Translations under genes and position numbers: made by a program | The notes under the pieces: model-generated | Told to the model about the DNA's origin: nothing | The model's input: the letters and a program-made list of their open reading frames with translations, nothing else | Databases searched by the model: none | Assembly: GCA_026785985.1 (NCBI GenBank) | Contig: JAJAYX010000647.1 | Coordinates: forward strand, 1 to 7,622 | Length of the DNA: 7,622 bases | Source of the DNA: Rudanella sp. | GTDB taxonomy: Bacteria > Bacteroidota > Bacteroidia > Cytophagales > Spirosomataceae | Direction: 5' to 3' | Part shown: positions 1 through 6,641 of the stretch, piece by piece | How the letters are laid out: each line of letters opens with the position of its first letter | Position numbering within the stretch: position 1 is the first letter of the stretch

Positions 1-44
1 CCAATATATATTTTCTTAATAAACTAGCGCGGGTGGTCCTTGGC

Positions 45-91
45 ATTAAAAATCCCCCCCCGGGCTGGGGCGGACCGCTGCCGGGGGGTTG
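45..91 (-). terminator. Intrinsic terminator after the DUF4230 gene
   Basis: Read on the minus strand, an 8-bp perfect stem (CCCCCCGG at 88-81 with CCGGGGGG at 63-56) encloses a 17-base GC-rich loop. It is followed by two more G and then ATTTTTAATG. The stem begins about 9 bases after the TGA at 102-100 of the DUF4230 frame. The very GC-rich stem plus a U-tract is the classic Rho-independent form. The plus-strand view has no comparable T-tract, so it probably acts only on the minus strand. Bases 1-44, left of it, are AT-rich and show no gene. Confidence 0.75.
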
Positions 92-99
92 TTCGAGGC

Positions 100-671
100 T
101 CAATATCGGAATTTCACCGGTTTGCCCGCTACTTTTTCCAGTATTGGTCGCAAAATTAAGTCGGCGTTGTGGCGGGTTTGCTCCAAAATGCCGCTGTTAA
201 GGGCCGATTGCCTGATCTGTTCCTCGGCCTGTGTGTAAGCTCCACTCACTAAGTCCGACTCGTCCATAAACCCAAACTGTGTATCATAAACGGTTGATTG
301 CTTGTGGTTATCTTCCAGCCGCAGAGTTCAGGTTTGGGGAGTTTTACGACAATCGTATCACCTGTTTGCACGTCGGCGGCTGTCAGGTGCGTGAGGTCGA
401 TGCAGCCGGTGGCCTCTCCCTGTACAATCAGCACGGCGCGGGCATTGGGCAAAATGGCGCGGGGCTGATTGTGTTCCACAATATCGCGGAACGTGTAGCG
501 CACCAGTTCCAACTTACCGAGGGCCGTAACTTCTTTTAAAACAAGCTGTTGGGTGGTCTGACTCCCCAGCGTGAAGCGCGAAAAAAACGACCATTGACGA
601 AGGTATTCCCAGAGCGTGAGCAGGCCAATGATGAGCAGAGCCAGAAACAGAAAGCGAGTTAGTGAGCGCAT
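100..671 (-). pseudogene. DUF4230 family protein, frameshifted (single-base deletion)
   Basis: A membrane-anchored DUF4230 protein of unknown function. From ATG at 671, one N-terminal hydrophobic segment (about residues 5-22, FLFLALLIIGLLTLWEY) is followed by the DUF4230 body with QLVLKEVTALGKLELVRYTF and KLPKPELCGW. The open frame stops early at 249-251 after 140 codons, and its last 17 residues or so do not look like the family. Reading one frame over from about position 306 gives VYDTQFGFMDESDLVSGAY, a helix with AEEQIRQSALNSGILEQ, and a C-terminus LEKVAGKPVKFRY ending at TGA 102-100. One missing base near 306-311 (in ATA-AC-CAC) therefore explains the break. The repaired protein would be about 190 residues, a normal size. 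It sits downstream of hemA in the same direction but behind a terminator. The break could be a sequencing error or a real mutation. The family call comes from the motif pattern only. Confidence 0.75.
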
Positions 672-679
672 GGTAGTAG

Positions 680-721
680 TACAAAAACAAAAACCCCGAA
701 CTTCTTAACGTTCAGGGTTTT
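680..721 (-). terminator. Intrinsic terminator after hemA
   Basis: An imperfect inverted repeat pairs AAAACCCCGAAC (690-701) with GTTCAGGGTTTT (710-721): 12-bp arms with one internal mismatch and an 8-base loop. On the minus strand the stem is followed by a T-rich run (TTTTTGTTTTTGTA). It lies 24 bases after the hemA stop and ends just upstream of the DUF4230 ATG, so it should uncouple or attenuate DUF4230 transcription from hemA. Confidence 0.75.
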
Positions 722-744
722 GCCACAGTATAATTCAGCAAAGA

Positions 745-2025
745 TCAATGACTTTGGGGCGAATCAGCAGACTGCTGCTCCAGATTGAAAAGGTCGTTCA
801 AGACGTCGATGAGCGTTTCGGCTTCACCACGTTTGCAGGCGGCTTTGAGCTGTAACACAGGCAGCTTAATGATTTTCTGCATGATGCCGCGTGTGATCTT
901 GTCGATCTTTTCCGATTCATCGGCCGACATGCTTTTCGCATATCGGCCAATTTCTTCGCGCCGAATTTGCTCCAGGGCGTTCTTCAGCTTGTTGATGGTT
1001 GGCGAAACCATCATTTCCTTCGACCAGTCGCCAAACTCCAGAACCGACTGATTTACAATGGCTTCCACTTGCGGAATTGAGGCCACCCGGCGGTTCAGCG
1101 CTTCGTCGGCACGGTTGCGAATGTGGTCGATGTTGTAAAGCAACACCCCCGGAATCTGCTCCACGGCGGCATCTACAGAGCGCGGCACTGACAGGTCGAT
1201 GAAGTATTTATAGGTCAGCACCGAAATGTCTTTCAGTAGATCGGGCGTAAACAATGGTTGGTCGCGCTGAACGGACGAGATCACTACATCGGCGCGTTGG
1301 AGTTCGGTGGTGAGTTGGTCGAAGTCGGCCAACTGAAATTCGTATTGCGTGGCTAATGAATCGGCTTTGGCGCGGGTACGGTTGCAGAGAGTAATATTTT
1401 TGAAGTCGCGGTCGGCGAGGTTTTTGCACACATCAGTGCCAATTTCACCGAGGCCTACCACCAGAATGCGGGGTTGCGTTTGGTGACCCACCAACTCGTC
1501 GATCAGGTCAACGGCGGCATACGACACCGAAGCAGCACCATCGCGGAACGAGGTTTCCTGGGCAACGCGCTTATTAGTGAAGAAAATGGTGTGCATCAGC
1601 CGGTGCAAAAACGGCCCGGCCATGTCCAAATCTGCCGACCACTGGTAGGCGTGTTTCACCTGATTCGGAATCTGCATATCGCCAATCACCTGCGAGTGCA
1701 GCCCTACGCACACCTCGAACAGGTGATGGACGGCGGCTGAGTGATCGTCGTAGAACTGAAAATAAGGCAGATATTCTTCTGTACTGGTCAGTCCTTTTTC
1801 AATCAGCAACAATTGGGCAATTTCACGGTTCAAATCCTGCCCGAATGTATAATAAACCTCGGTACGGTTGCAGGTTGAGACAACGAGCAGTTCCGTTAAA
1901 CCAAAGAAGTCGCTTAAGCGGAGCATAAGCCGCTTGGCTTCTTCTTCGTTGAGTGCAATTCGTTCACGAACCGCTAACGGAGCGGTTTTATGAGACAGAC
2001 TAATTGATTTGAAATTATCTAACAT
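745..2025 (-). CDS. hemA: Glutamyl-tRNA reductase
   Basis: NADPH-dependent reductase that converts glutamyl-tRNA(Glu) to glutamate-1-semialdehyde, the first committed step of C5-pathway tetrapyrrole (heme) synthesis in the cytosol. The 426 residues match the family's full length. Visible landmarks are the N-terminal SLSHKTAPLAVRER, the catalytic cysteine Cys52 in STCNRTEVY, the substrate-domain segment GDMQIPNQVKHAY (115-127; most bacteria have GE.QI.GQ.K), a Rossmann GxGxxG (GLGEIG, 191-196), CNRT at 214-217, and a C-terminal helical dimerisation region from about 320. Start ATG at 2025 fits the family N-terminus exactly. No clear Shine-Dalgarno is visible, as is usual in Bacteroidota. It is transcribed divergently from the histidine kinase and is followed by its own terminator. 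No other heme gene is in the window. The gene is intact. Confidence 0.97.
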   Translation of the reverse strand: MLDNFKSISLSHKTAPLAVRERIALNEEEAKRLMLRLSDFFGLTELLVVSTCNRTEVYYTFGQDLNREIAQLLLIEKGLTSTEEYLPYFQFYDDHSAAVHHLFEVCVGLHSQVIGDMQIPNQVKHAYQWSADLDMAGPFLHRLMHTIFFTNKRVAQETSFRDGAASVSYAAVDLIDELVGHQTQPRILVVGLGEIGTDVCKNLADRDFKNITLCNRTRAKADSLATQYEFQLADFDQLTTELQRADVVISSVQRDQPLFTPDLLKDISVLTYKYFIDLSVPRSVDAAVEQIPGVLLYNIDHIRNRADEALNRRVASIPQVEAIVNQSVLEFGDWSKEMMVSPTINKLKNALEQIRREEIGRYAKSMSADESEKIDKITRGIMQKIIKLPVLQLKAACKRGEAETLIDVLNDLFNLEQQSADSPQSH

Positions 2026-2047
2026 ACCACAGTATCACTTCACCCTA

Positions 2048-2081
2048 CAAAATTACAACCCGATTGCTGCATGATGAACAA
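2048..2081 (-). promoter_or_regulatory. Candidate hemA promoter (Bacteroidota-type)
   Basis: On the minus strand TAATTTTG (2055-2048) matches the Bacteroidota -7 box TAnnTTTG exactly. A TTG (2081-2079) lies 23 bases upstream, at the long end for the -33 element. Transcription would start about 15-20 bases before the hemA ATG. The -7 match is good and the -33 spacing is marginal. The rest of the 2026-2318 gap is AT-rich and shows no RNA gene or ORF of note. Confidence 0.4.
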
Positions 2082-2240
2082 CATATTCACGCTGTCCTAT
2101 TATTTAGAATCACTTTAAACAAATATTCGTTTCTGGTGATTGTCCAATTTTAGTAAAGAACAATAGTAGCTAGTGCGACGTTCGTATTCTGACCATTAGT
2201 CGTGAAATCATCAGAAAGATAAACGGGTTTGGTCTAGAAA

Positions 2241-2273
2241 TTGCCAACGTTTCCTGCCAACGTGCTAAACTTG
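2241..2273 (+). promoter_or_regulatory. Candidate histidine-kinase promoter with direct repeats
   Basis: TTG (2241-2243), a 22-base spacer, then TAAACTTG (2266-2273), one mismatch from TAnnTTTG. It lies about 45 bases before the ATG at 2319. A 9-base direct repeat TGCCAACGT occurs at 2242-2250 and 2255-2263 (13-base period), entirely between the two boxes, where a repressor or activator could bind. The promoter and operator roles are inferred from pattern only. Confidence 0.3.
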
Positions 2274-2318
2274 AGGGTTGAAACGTTGATAATAGCCGAT
2301 GAAGCGCAAACCGCATCC

Positions 2319-3508
2319 ATGCTCAAATCATTCGATATCTACAGTCAGAATAATGTATTGAAAATTATTGTAGCCCTTAACCTGCTATTAGTAGGATCAG
2401 GGGCGTTGATTTTCAAGAACCGGAATATTGCGAAGCTGGAAACCCGTGAGGAGCAATACGTTCAACTTTATGCTAAAGCCCTCGGCTATGTTCAGACAGC
2501 TGACATCAACACCGACGTTAATTTCATTGTGCAGGAAGTGCTGGAAGCGAACAAAAATATTCCGGCCATTTATATCAATCAAAACAACCAACCCGCCGGT
2601 CGACTGAATATCGAATTCCCGGAAGGGCTAACATCTCAGGAACAACAACAATATCTACGGCAACAAGTGGTGGAGATGCGCAAAAACCACCAGCCCATTC
2701 GGGTTGATCTGCGTAACGGAGATTTTGGGTTGGTATATTTCAACAACTCGACCTTATTGCGGCAACTTAACTACTTTCCGTTCGCGCTGTTTCTCATCTT
2801 GACGGCCTTAGGCTTTCTGGCTTACCTGTCGTTTAGTTCTTCGCGCCGGGCTGAGCAGAACCGGGTTTGGGTAGGGTTGGCTAAAGAAACGGCCCACCAA
2901 TTGGGAACGCCCCTGTCGTCGCTGATGGCCTGGGTTGAGTATATGCGCTCCATGCCCGAGCAATACGACGATACCATTACCGACGAAATCGAGAAAGATG
3001 TGGAGCGGCTCAATACCATCACAGGTCGTTTTTCCAGCATCGGCTCCATCCCAACGCTGAAAGAAGAAAATCTGGGCGAAGTCGTAAAGCAGTTTACCGA
3101 TTATCTGGCCCGACGCATTTCTACCAAAGTCAAAATGACCGTAGAGAGTAATTTGCCACCCACCCAAATGGTGCGCATCAACAGATTGCTGTTTGAATGG
3201 GTCATCGAGAACGTCTGCAAAAACGCGGTGGATGCAATGGCGGGCGTGGGCGAACTTCGGCTTCGTATGATTCCCCTCAACAACGACGAGGTAGCCATCG
3301 ACATCACCGACACTGGCAAGGGCATTTCCAAAGCCACATGCAAAAGGTGTTCGCGCCGGGTTTCAGCACCAAAAAACGCGGCTGGGGCCTCGGCCTCACA
3401 CTGGCCAAACGCATTGTGGAGGAATACCACAACGGGCGACTCTTCGTGAAAAGCTCCGAAGTGGGCAAAGGAACCACGTTCAGGATTGTGTTGAATAAAG
3501 AGACGTAA
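2319..3508 (+). pseudogene. Membrane sensor histidine kinase, frameshifted (single-base deletion)
   Basis: Two-component sensor kinase of the inner membrane. I choose ATG 2319 (MLKSFDIYSQNN) because the upstream in-frame extension starts at TTG 2241 and is unlike the family. Residues counted from 2319: TM1 about 13-32, an extracytoplasmic domain about 33-150, TM2 about 152-173, no clear HAMP, H-box GLAKETAHQLGTPLSS with His193, N-box ENVCKNAVDA with Asn302, and G1 box DTGKGIS. The frame then turns to nonsense (KATCKRCSRRV) and stops at 3449. In the frame one base over, translation resumes at MQKVFAPGFSTKKRGWGLGL (F and G2 boxes) and ends properly ...GKGTTFRIVLNKET at TAA 3506-3508. One missing base near 3331-3336 (GCC-AC-ATG, probably GCC-CAC-ATG) accounts for this. 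The repaired length is about 396 residues. The ligand and partner are unknown, and no response regulator is adjacent. Confidence 0.85.
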
Positions 3509-3514
3509 GAAAGG

Positions 3515-4066
3515 TTATTGGCCGAAAAGCGGTACATGAACCGTGTCGGTCTCGATCACGTTGCTTTCGAGCAGATTACGGTCACGAATCTTAATCTGGA
3601 ATTTCACGGGAGTGACTTTGGTAGTACGGCCATAAAAGAAAATCGGCCTGAATTCGAGCGTTCCTTCAATGGCTCCTTTAGTACCTTCTTTGGTTAGGCG
3701 GGGGAAAACCAGCACGTTATTTTCGGGCAAAGGAAGTTCTTCGTACTTGTTATTGACCAACCGAAGTACCTTGATCTGATAGTTTCCCCAGACCTTAAAC
3801 ATGGTATAATAGGCCAGCGAGTCAGCTTTGTTACGGGGCGAGTTCACACCTAAGTCGCCATTGCCATCGGTGAAATCAAGGGCAATGATAACAGAGTCGC
3901 GTTCACCGCCACCCACCCCCCCTTTGGCAGGCAATTTGCGGAAGATATTAAGCCCTGCGAATGTAATCTTTGGGGTATCGTCGAAATTGGGTTCGTTCCA
4001 GCAGGACGAGAGGAGCAGCGTGAGGCCGAACAGAAGAATTACCGGGTGAATTAGTTGCCGTTGCAT
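3515..4066 (-). CDS. Hypothetical secreted lipoprotein
   Basis: A 183-residue protein starting at ATG 4066 (MQRQLIHPVILLFGL). The open frame continues upstream to 4171, but that part lacks a signal and would overlap the divergent gene. A type II signal peptide is clear: a short basic start, hydrophobic 9-19, and lipobox L-S-S-C with Cys22 as the lipidated residue. The mature part begins WNEPNFDDTPKITFAGL and includes LDFTDGNGDLG (an acidic Asp/Gly/Asn turn seen in many Bacteroidota surface lipoproteins, possibly metal-binding). It ends with beta-strand-like segments (TPVKFQIKIRDRNL, ETDTVHVPLFGQ). It converges on the kinase with 6 bases between stops and is divergent from the LuxE-like gene. 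I do not recognise a specific function; an outer-membrane-anchored, beta-sandwich-like protein is the inference. Confidence 0.8.
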   Translation of the reverse strand: MQRQLIHPVILLFGLTLLLSSCWNEPNFDDTPKITFAGLNIFRKLPAKGGVGGGERDSVIIALDFTDGNGDLGVNSPRNKADSLAYYTMFKVWGNYQIKVLRLVNNKYEELPLPENNVLVFPRLTKEGTKGAIEGTLEFRPIFFYGRTTKVTPVKFQIKIRDRNLLESNVIETDTVHVPLFGQ

Positions 4067-4105
4067 GGTGTTGTAATCGTGACGCACTATACCTGTTTTT
4101 TTCGT

Positions 4106-5188
4106 TTGCAAAGTTTTCTGACCCATTTTTCGCCTGAAGCAGTCAATCAGCGTGACGCACTGAGACAACAAATTTTGTCTGTCGATGCCGACAAATTCGA
4201 GGCTCTGGCATTGACTGTTTTTCAGTATCAGGCAATTTACAATCCCACTTATCGGGCTTATTTAAACGCACTTCGGGTGAAACCGGAGTCAATTCGGCAA
4301 CTGAATGAGGTGCCGTTTATGCCCATTGGGTTTTTCAAGCAGCACCAGATTGTATCGGCCGGCAAATTAACAACAGAAGCCATTGACCGAGCTGTTTGTT
4401 TTGCCAGCAGTGGCACAACCGACGCGACTACCAGCCACCATTACCTGTTTGATACCGACCTGTACAGGGCTGTTAGTCAGAGGATTTTTGAGGAGACCTA
4501 CGTCCCCCTAACAGACTTCCACATCCTGGACTTGCTGCCATAGTATATTGAACGAAATAACTCGTCACTCGTGTATATGGTTCAGGAGTTTGTCGCGCAA
4601 ACCGAATCCGACAGTTCTGGTTTTTACCTGAACAACACCATAGAGCTAACCCAACAGATTAAATACGTGCTGGCAACCTCTACCCGGAAAATCCTGCTGA
4701 TTGGGGTCACCTTCGCCCTCCTCGACTGGGCAGAGTCCACGCCCGACCTCTCGTTTATTGGTGAAAGCGACCGGGTGATCGTAATGGAAACGGGCGGCAT
4801 GAAAGGCCGTCGGCGGGAACTGATCCGCGAAGAAGTTCACGAAACATTGATTAGCCGGCTATGTGTTACCGGTATCCATTCTGAATATGGCATGACCGAA
4901 CTGCTTTCCCAGGGCTACTCGACAGGTGAAGGGCTTTTCCGCCCCGGCGTCACCATGCGAATCCTGCTCCGCGATGTCAATGACCCGTTTGCCATTTTCC
5001 CCGAAACAACTCGCACCGGCGAGCGTCGCACCGGCGGCATTAACGTGGTTGATTTGGCTAATCTGGACTCCTGTAGTTTTATCGAAACAGGAGATTTGGG
5101 GCAATATGGTTCAGATCCCGGCACCTTTCGGGTGATGGGGCGGTTCGATAATTCGGATGTGCGGGGGTGTAATTTAATGATTTTGTAG
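4106..5188 (+). pseudogene. LuxE/PaaK-like acyl-protein synthetase (acyl transferase), interrupted by an in-frame amber codon
   Basis: Member of the adenylate-forming LuxE family, whose enzymes activate an acyl group with ATP and can hold it on a cysteine. The first part (to 4543) has DKFEALALTVFQYQ, VPFMPIGFFKQHQIV and the P-loop-like FASSGTT (about 4403-4423). It stops at TAG 4541-4543 after FHILDLLP. The same frame continues YIERNNSSLVYMVQEF, then METGGMKGRR, EYGMTELLSQGYS (about 4883-4921), IETGDLGQYG, GRFDNSDVRGC and NLMIL. These are the A5, A7 and A8-like motifs, plus a Cys near the C-terminus where LuxE carries its acyl-cysteine. A single substitution (for example TCG Ser to TAG) explains the stop, since family members usually read LLPSY here. 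The start is uncertain: no ATG precedes the conserved part. TTG 4106, GTG 4079, TTG 4055 and TTG 4175 are possible. The substrate is unknown, and the gene has no lux neighbours. Confidence 0.8.
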
Positions 5189-5216
5189 AGACGCAACCCA
5201 TTGCGTCTCTACAAAA
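5181..5216. terminator. Perfect 16-bp inverted repeat; bidirectional terminator between convergent genes
   Basis: TTTTGTAGAGACGCAA (5181-5196), a 4-base loop CCCA, then TTGCGTCTCTACAAAA (5201-5216): a perfect 16-bp stem with T/A tracts at its ends and A to 5218. It supplies the TAG stop (5186-5188) of the LuxE-like gene and ends 3 bases before the stop of the convergent response regulator (5219-5221). It can terminate both transcripts. The GTAGAGACGC core resembles a short palindrome I recall as dispersed in some Bacteroidota and cyanobacterial genomes, so it may also be a mobile mini-repeat. Only this copy is visible here. Confidence 0.8.
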
Positions 5217-5218
5217 AA

Positions 5219-6370
5219 TCACGCATAAACCGCCACATCATCGCCCGTGATCGTGTCGCCACACATGATCACCAGGCGTTCGATCACGTTGCGGAGTTCG
5301 CGCACGTTACCCGTCCAGGGCAGCGATTGCAGGTGTTGAAGCGCGTCCACGCTGAGTTCTTTAATGGGAGCATTATATTCGGCGGCAATATCCTGAAGAA
5401 ACTTATCGGCCAGCAGACCAATATCTTCTTTGCGTTCTGAGAGGGGCGGTACGTGAATCACGATCACACTCAGGCGGTGGAATAAGTCTTCGCGGAAGTT
5501 TCCTTCGGCAATTTCCCGGCGCAGGTCTTTGTTGGTGGCGGCAATCACGCGCACATTCACGCGAATTTCTTTATCGCCACCCACGCGGGTTATTTTGCTC
5601 TCCTGCAAGGCCCGCAGCACTTTGGCTTGTGCCGAGAGGCTCATGTCGCCAATTTCGTCGAGGAATAGCGTACCTCCGTCAGCCTGTTCAAACTTACCCA
5701 CGCGCTTGGCCATTGCCCCGGTGAATGAGCCTTTCTCGTGGCCAAACAACTCGCTTTCAATCAGTTCACCAGGAATGGCTGCGCAGTTCACTTCCACCAG
5801 CGGCATGTTGGCGCGGTTGCCCTTTTCATGAATCTGCTTGGCAACCATCTCCTTACCCGATCCATTGGCTCCGGTCACCAGAACGCGGGCTTCCGTGGCC
5901 GACACGCGGTTGATGGTTCCCTTTACCTTCTGAATAGCTGGTGATTCGCCAACAATCTCGTTGAGTTTATAGATGCGCTTGCGGAGGGTTTTGGTCTCCT
6001 GCGCCATCTTCGACCGTTCAAGCGCGTTGCGAACCGTCACGAGCAGTCGGTTCAGATCGGGTGGCTTGGTGATAAAGTCGAAGGCCCCGCGCTTGGTGGC
6101 TTCAACAGCGTTCTCCACATTGCCAAAAGCCGATACCATCACAAACTGAGTACCCCGGCCAGCCTCACCCGCTTTCAGCAGCAATTCGAGGCCATCCATT
6201 TTGGGCATTTTAATGTCGCACAAAGCCACGTCGTAGTTCGACTTGATAATCATATCGAGCCCTTCTTCGCCGTCTTTTGCTTCATCTACTTCGTATCCTT
6301 CATATTCGAGAATGTCGCGTAGCGCGTCACGGATGCTCTTTTCGTCATCAACAATGATGAGTTTGGCCAT
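5219..6370 (-). CDS. NtrC-family sigma-54 activator response regulator lacking an HTH domain
   Basis: Response regulator of 383 residues that should use ATP hydrolysis to open sigma-54 RNA polymerase promoters. Receiver domain about 1-120: acidic Asp8/Asp9, phosphoacceptor Asp52 in CDIKMP, Ser80, Lys102 in KPPDLNRLL. AAA+ domain about 138-365: Walker A GANGSGKE (167-174), sigma-54 contact loop GSFTGA (214-219; consensus GAFTGA), Walker B GGTLFLDEI (232-240), arginine-finger region FREDLFHRL, sensor II GNVRELRN (354-361). The chain ends ITGDDVAVYA right after the AAA+ lid, so the usual C-terminal Fis-type helix-turn-helix (about 50-70 residues) is missing. The stop is TGA at 5221-5219, and I see no frameshifted HTH continuation, only the terminator palindrome. 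Start ATG 6370 (MAKLIIVDDEKSIR) fits the family. No cognate kinase is adjacent. Binding at promoters without a DNA-binding domain is known for some family members. Confidence 0.93.
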   Translation of the reverse strand: MAKLIIVDDEKSIRDALRDILEYEGYEVDEAKDGEEGLDMIIKSNYDVALCDIKMPKMDGLELLLKAGEAGRGTQFVMVSAFGNVENAVEATKRGAFDFITKPPDLNRLLVTVRNALERSKMAQETKTLRKRIYKLNEIVGESPAIQKVKGTINRVSATEARVLVTGANGSGKEMVAKQIHEKGNRANMPLVEVNCAAIPGELIESELFGHEKGSFTGAMAKRVGKFEQADGGTLFLDEIGDMSLSAQAKVLRALQESKITRVGGDKEIRVNVRVIAATNKDLRREIAEGNFREDLFHRLSVIVIHVPPLSERKEDIGLLADKFLQDIAAEYNAPIKELSVDALQHLQSLPWTGNVRELRNVIERLVIMCGDTITGDDVAVYA

Positions 6371-6474
6371 AATAAGAGTATAAAAAAGGCTGCTGTTGTG
6401 CCGGAGTCAATAGGAAAACGGACGAATGTAAGCCAAAACCGCATCAGTTTGCAAACAGAGCCAGTTTTTTCACC

Positions 6475-6503
6475 CAAATTCATATAAAAAAAGTTAGTTC
6501 AAA
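6475..6503 (-). promoter_or_regulatory. Candidate response-regulator promoter
   Basis: Minus-strand TTTG (6503-6500), 17 bases, then TGAATTTG (6482-6475), one mismatch from TAnnTTTG. This would give a leader of roughly 95 bases. A 10-base perfect palindrome GTTTGCAAAC (6447-6456) lies just downstream and could be an operator. Weak evidence from pattern alone. Confidence 0.25.
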
Positions 6504-6570
6504 AGGATGGTATTCGTCTTTTTATAAAGATGGAAAATAGCAAAAAATTCAGTAGATAACACAAAAACAG

Positions 6571-6603
6571 TAGTTTTCAGGCATAACAGCTTAACTTAGC
6601 TGT
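6571..6603 (+). promoter_or_regulatory. Possible susC-side control region (near -7 box and inverted repeat)
   Basis: TAGTTTTC (6571-6578) is one base from TAnnTTTG, but no -33 TTG lies at a usual distance. It is followed by the inverted repeat ACAGCT (6586-6591) and AGCTGT (6598-6603) with a 6-base spacer. The repeat lies 39 bases before the SusC ATG. It could be an operator or a small leader hairpin. The rest of the 6371-6641 spacer is AT-rich with no ORF or RNA gene that I can support. Confidence 0.2.
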
Positions 6604-6641
6604 GGACAGAATTACTTAATCCATTTAACGCGCTCATTCAA

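Noticed and set aside
214..219. Finding entry with coordinates 214-219
   Set aside because: Those numbers are amino-acid positions in the response regulator; the DNA positions are in the 5714-5731 entry. Disregard the 214-219 entry.
279..539. Plus-strand ORF of 86 codons across the DUF4230 gene
   Set aside because: Antisense shadow of the minus-strand gene. It has no recognisable domain, and the opposite strand carries clear family motifs.
2241..2318. Upstream extension of the histidine kinase from TTG 2241
   Set aside because: The 26 extra residues resemble no kinase N-terminus, the codon is TTG, and the stretch overlaps the likely promoter. ATG 2319 directly precedes TM1.
4067..4171. N-terminal extension of the lipoprotein to ATG 4171
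   Set aside because: It would bury the type II signal peptide 35 residues inside the protein and overlap the divergent LuxE-like gene.
4541..4543. Genome-wide amber codon reassignment
   Set aside because: The LuxE-like gene itself ends with TAG, and the other genes use TGA and TAA normally, so a single internal TAG is better explained by mutation or error.
2319..6370. Pairing of the orphan histidine kinase with the NtrC-type regulator as one two-component system
   Set aside because: They are 1.7 kb apart, on opposite strands and separated by two unrelated genes and a terminator. Nothing in the sequence links them.
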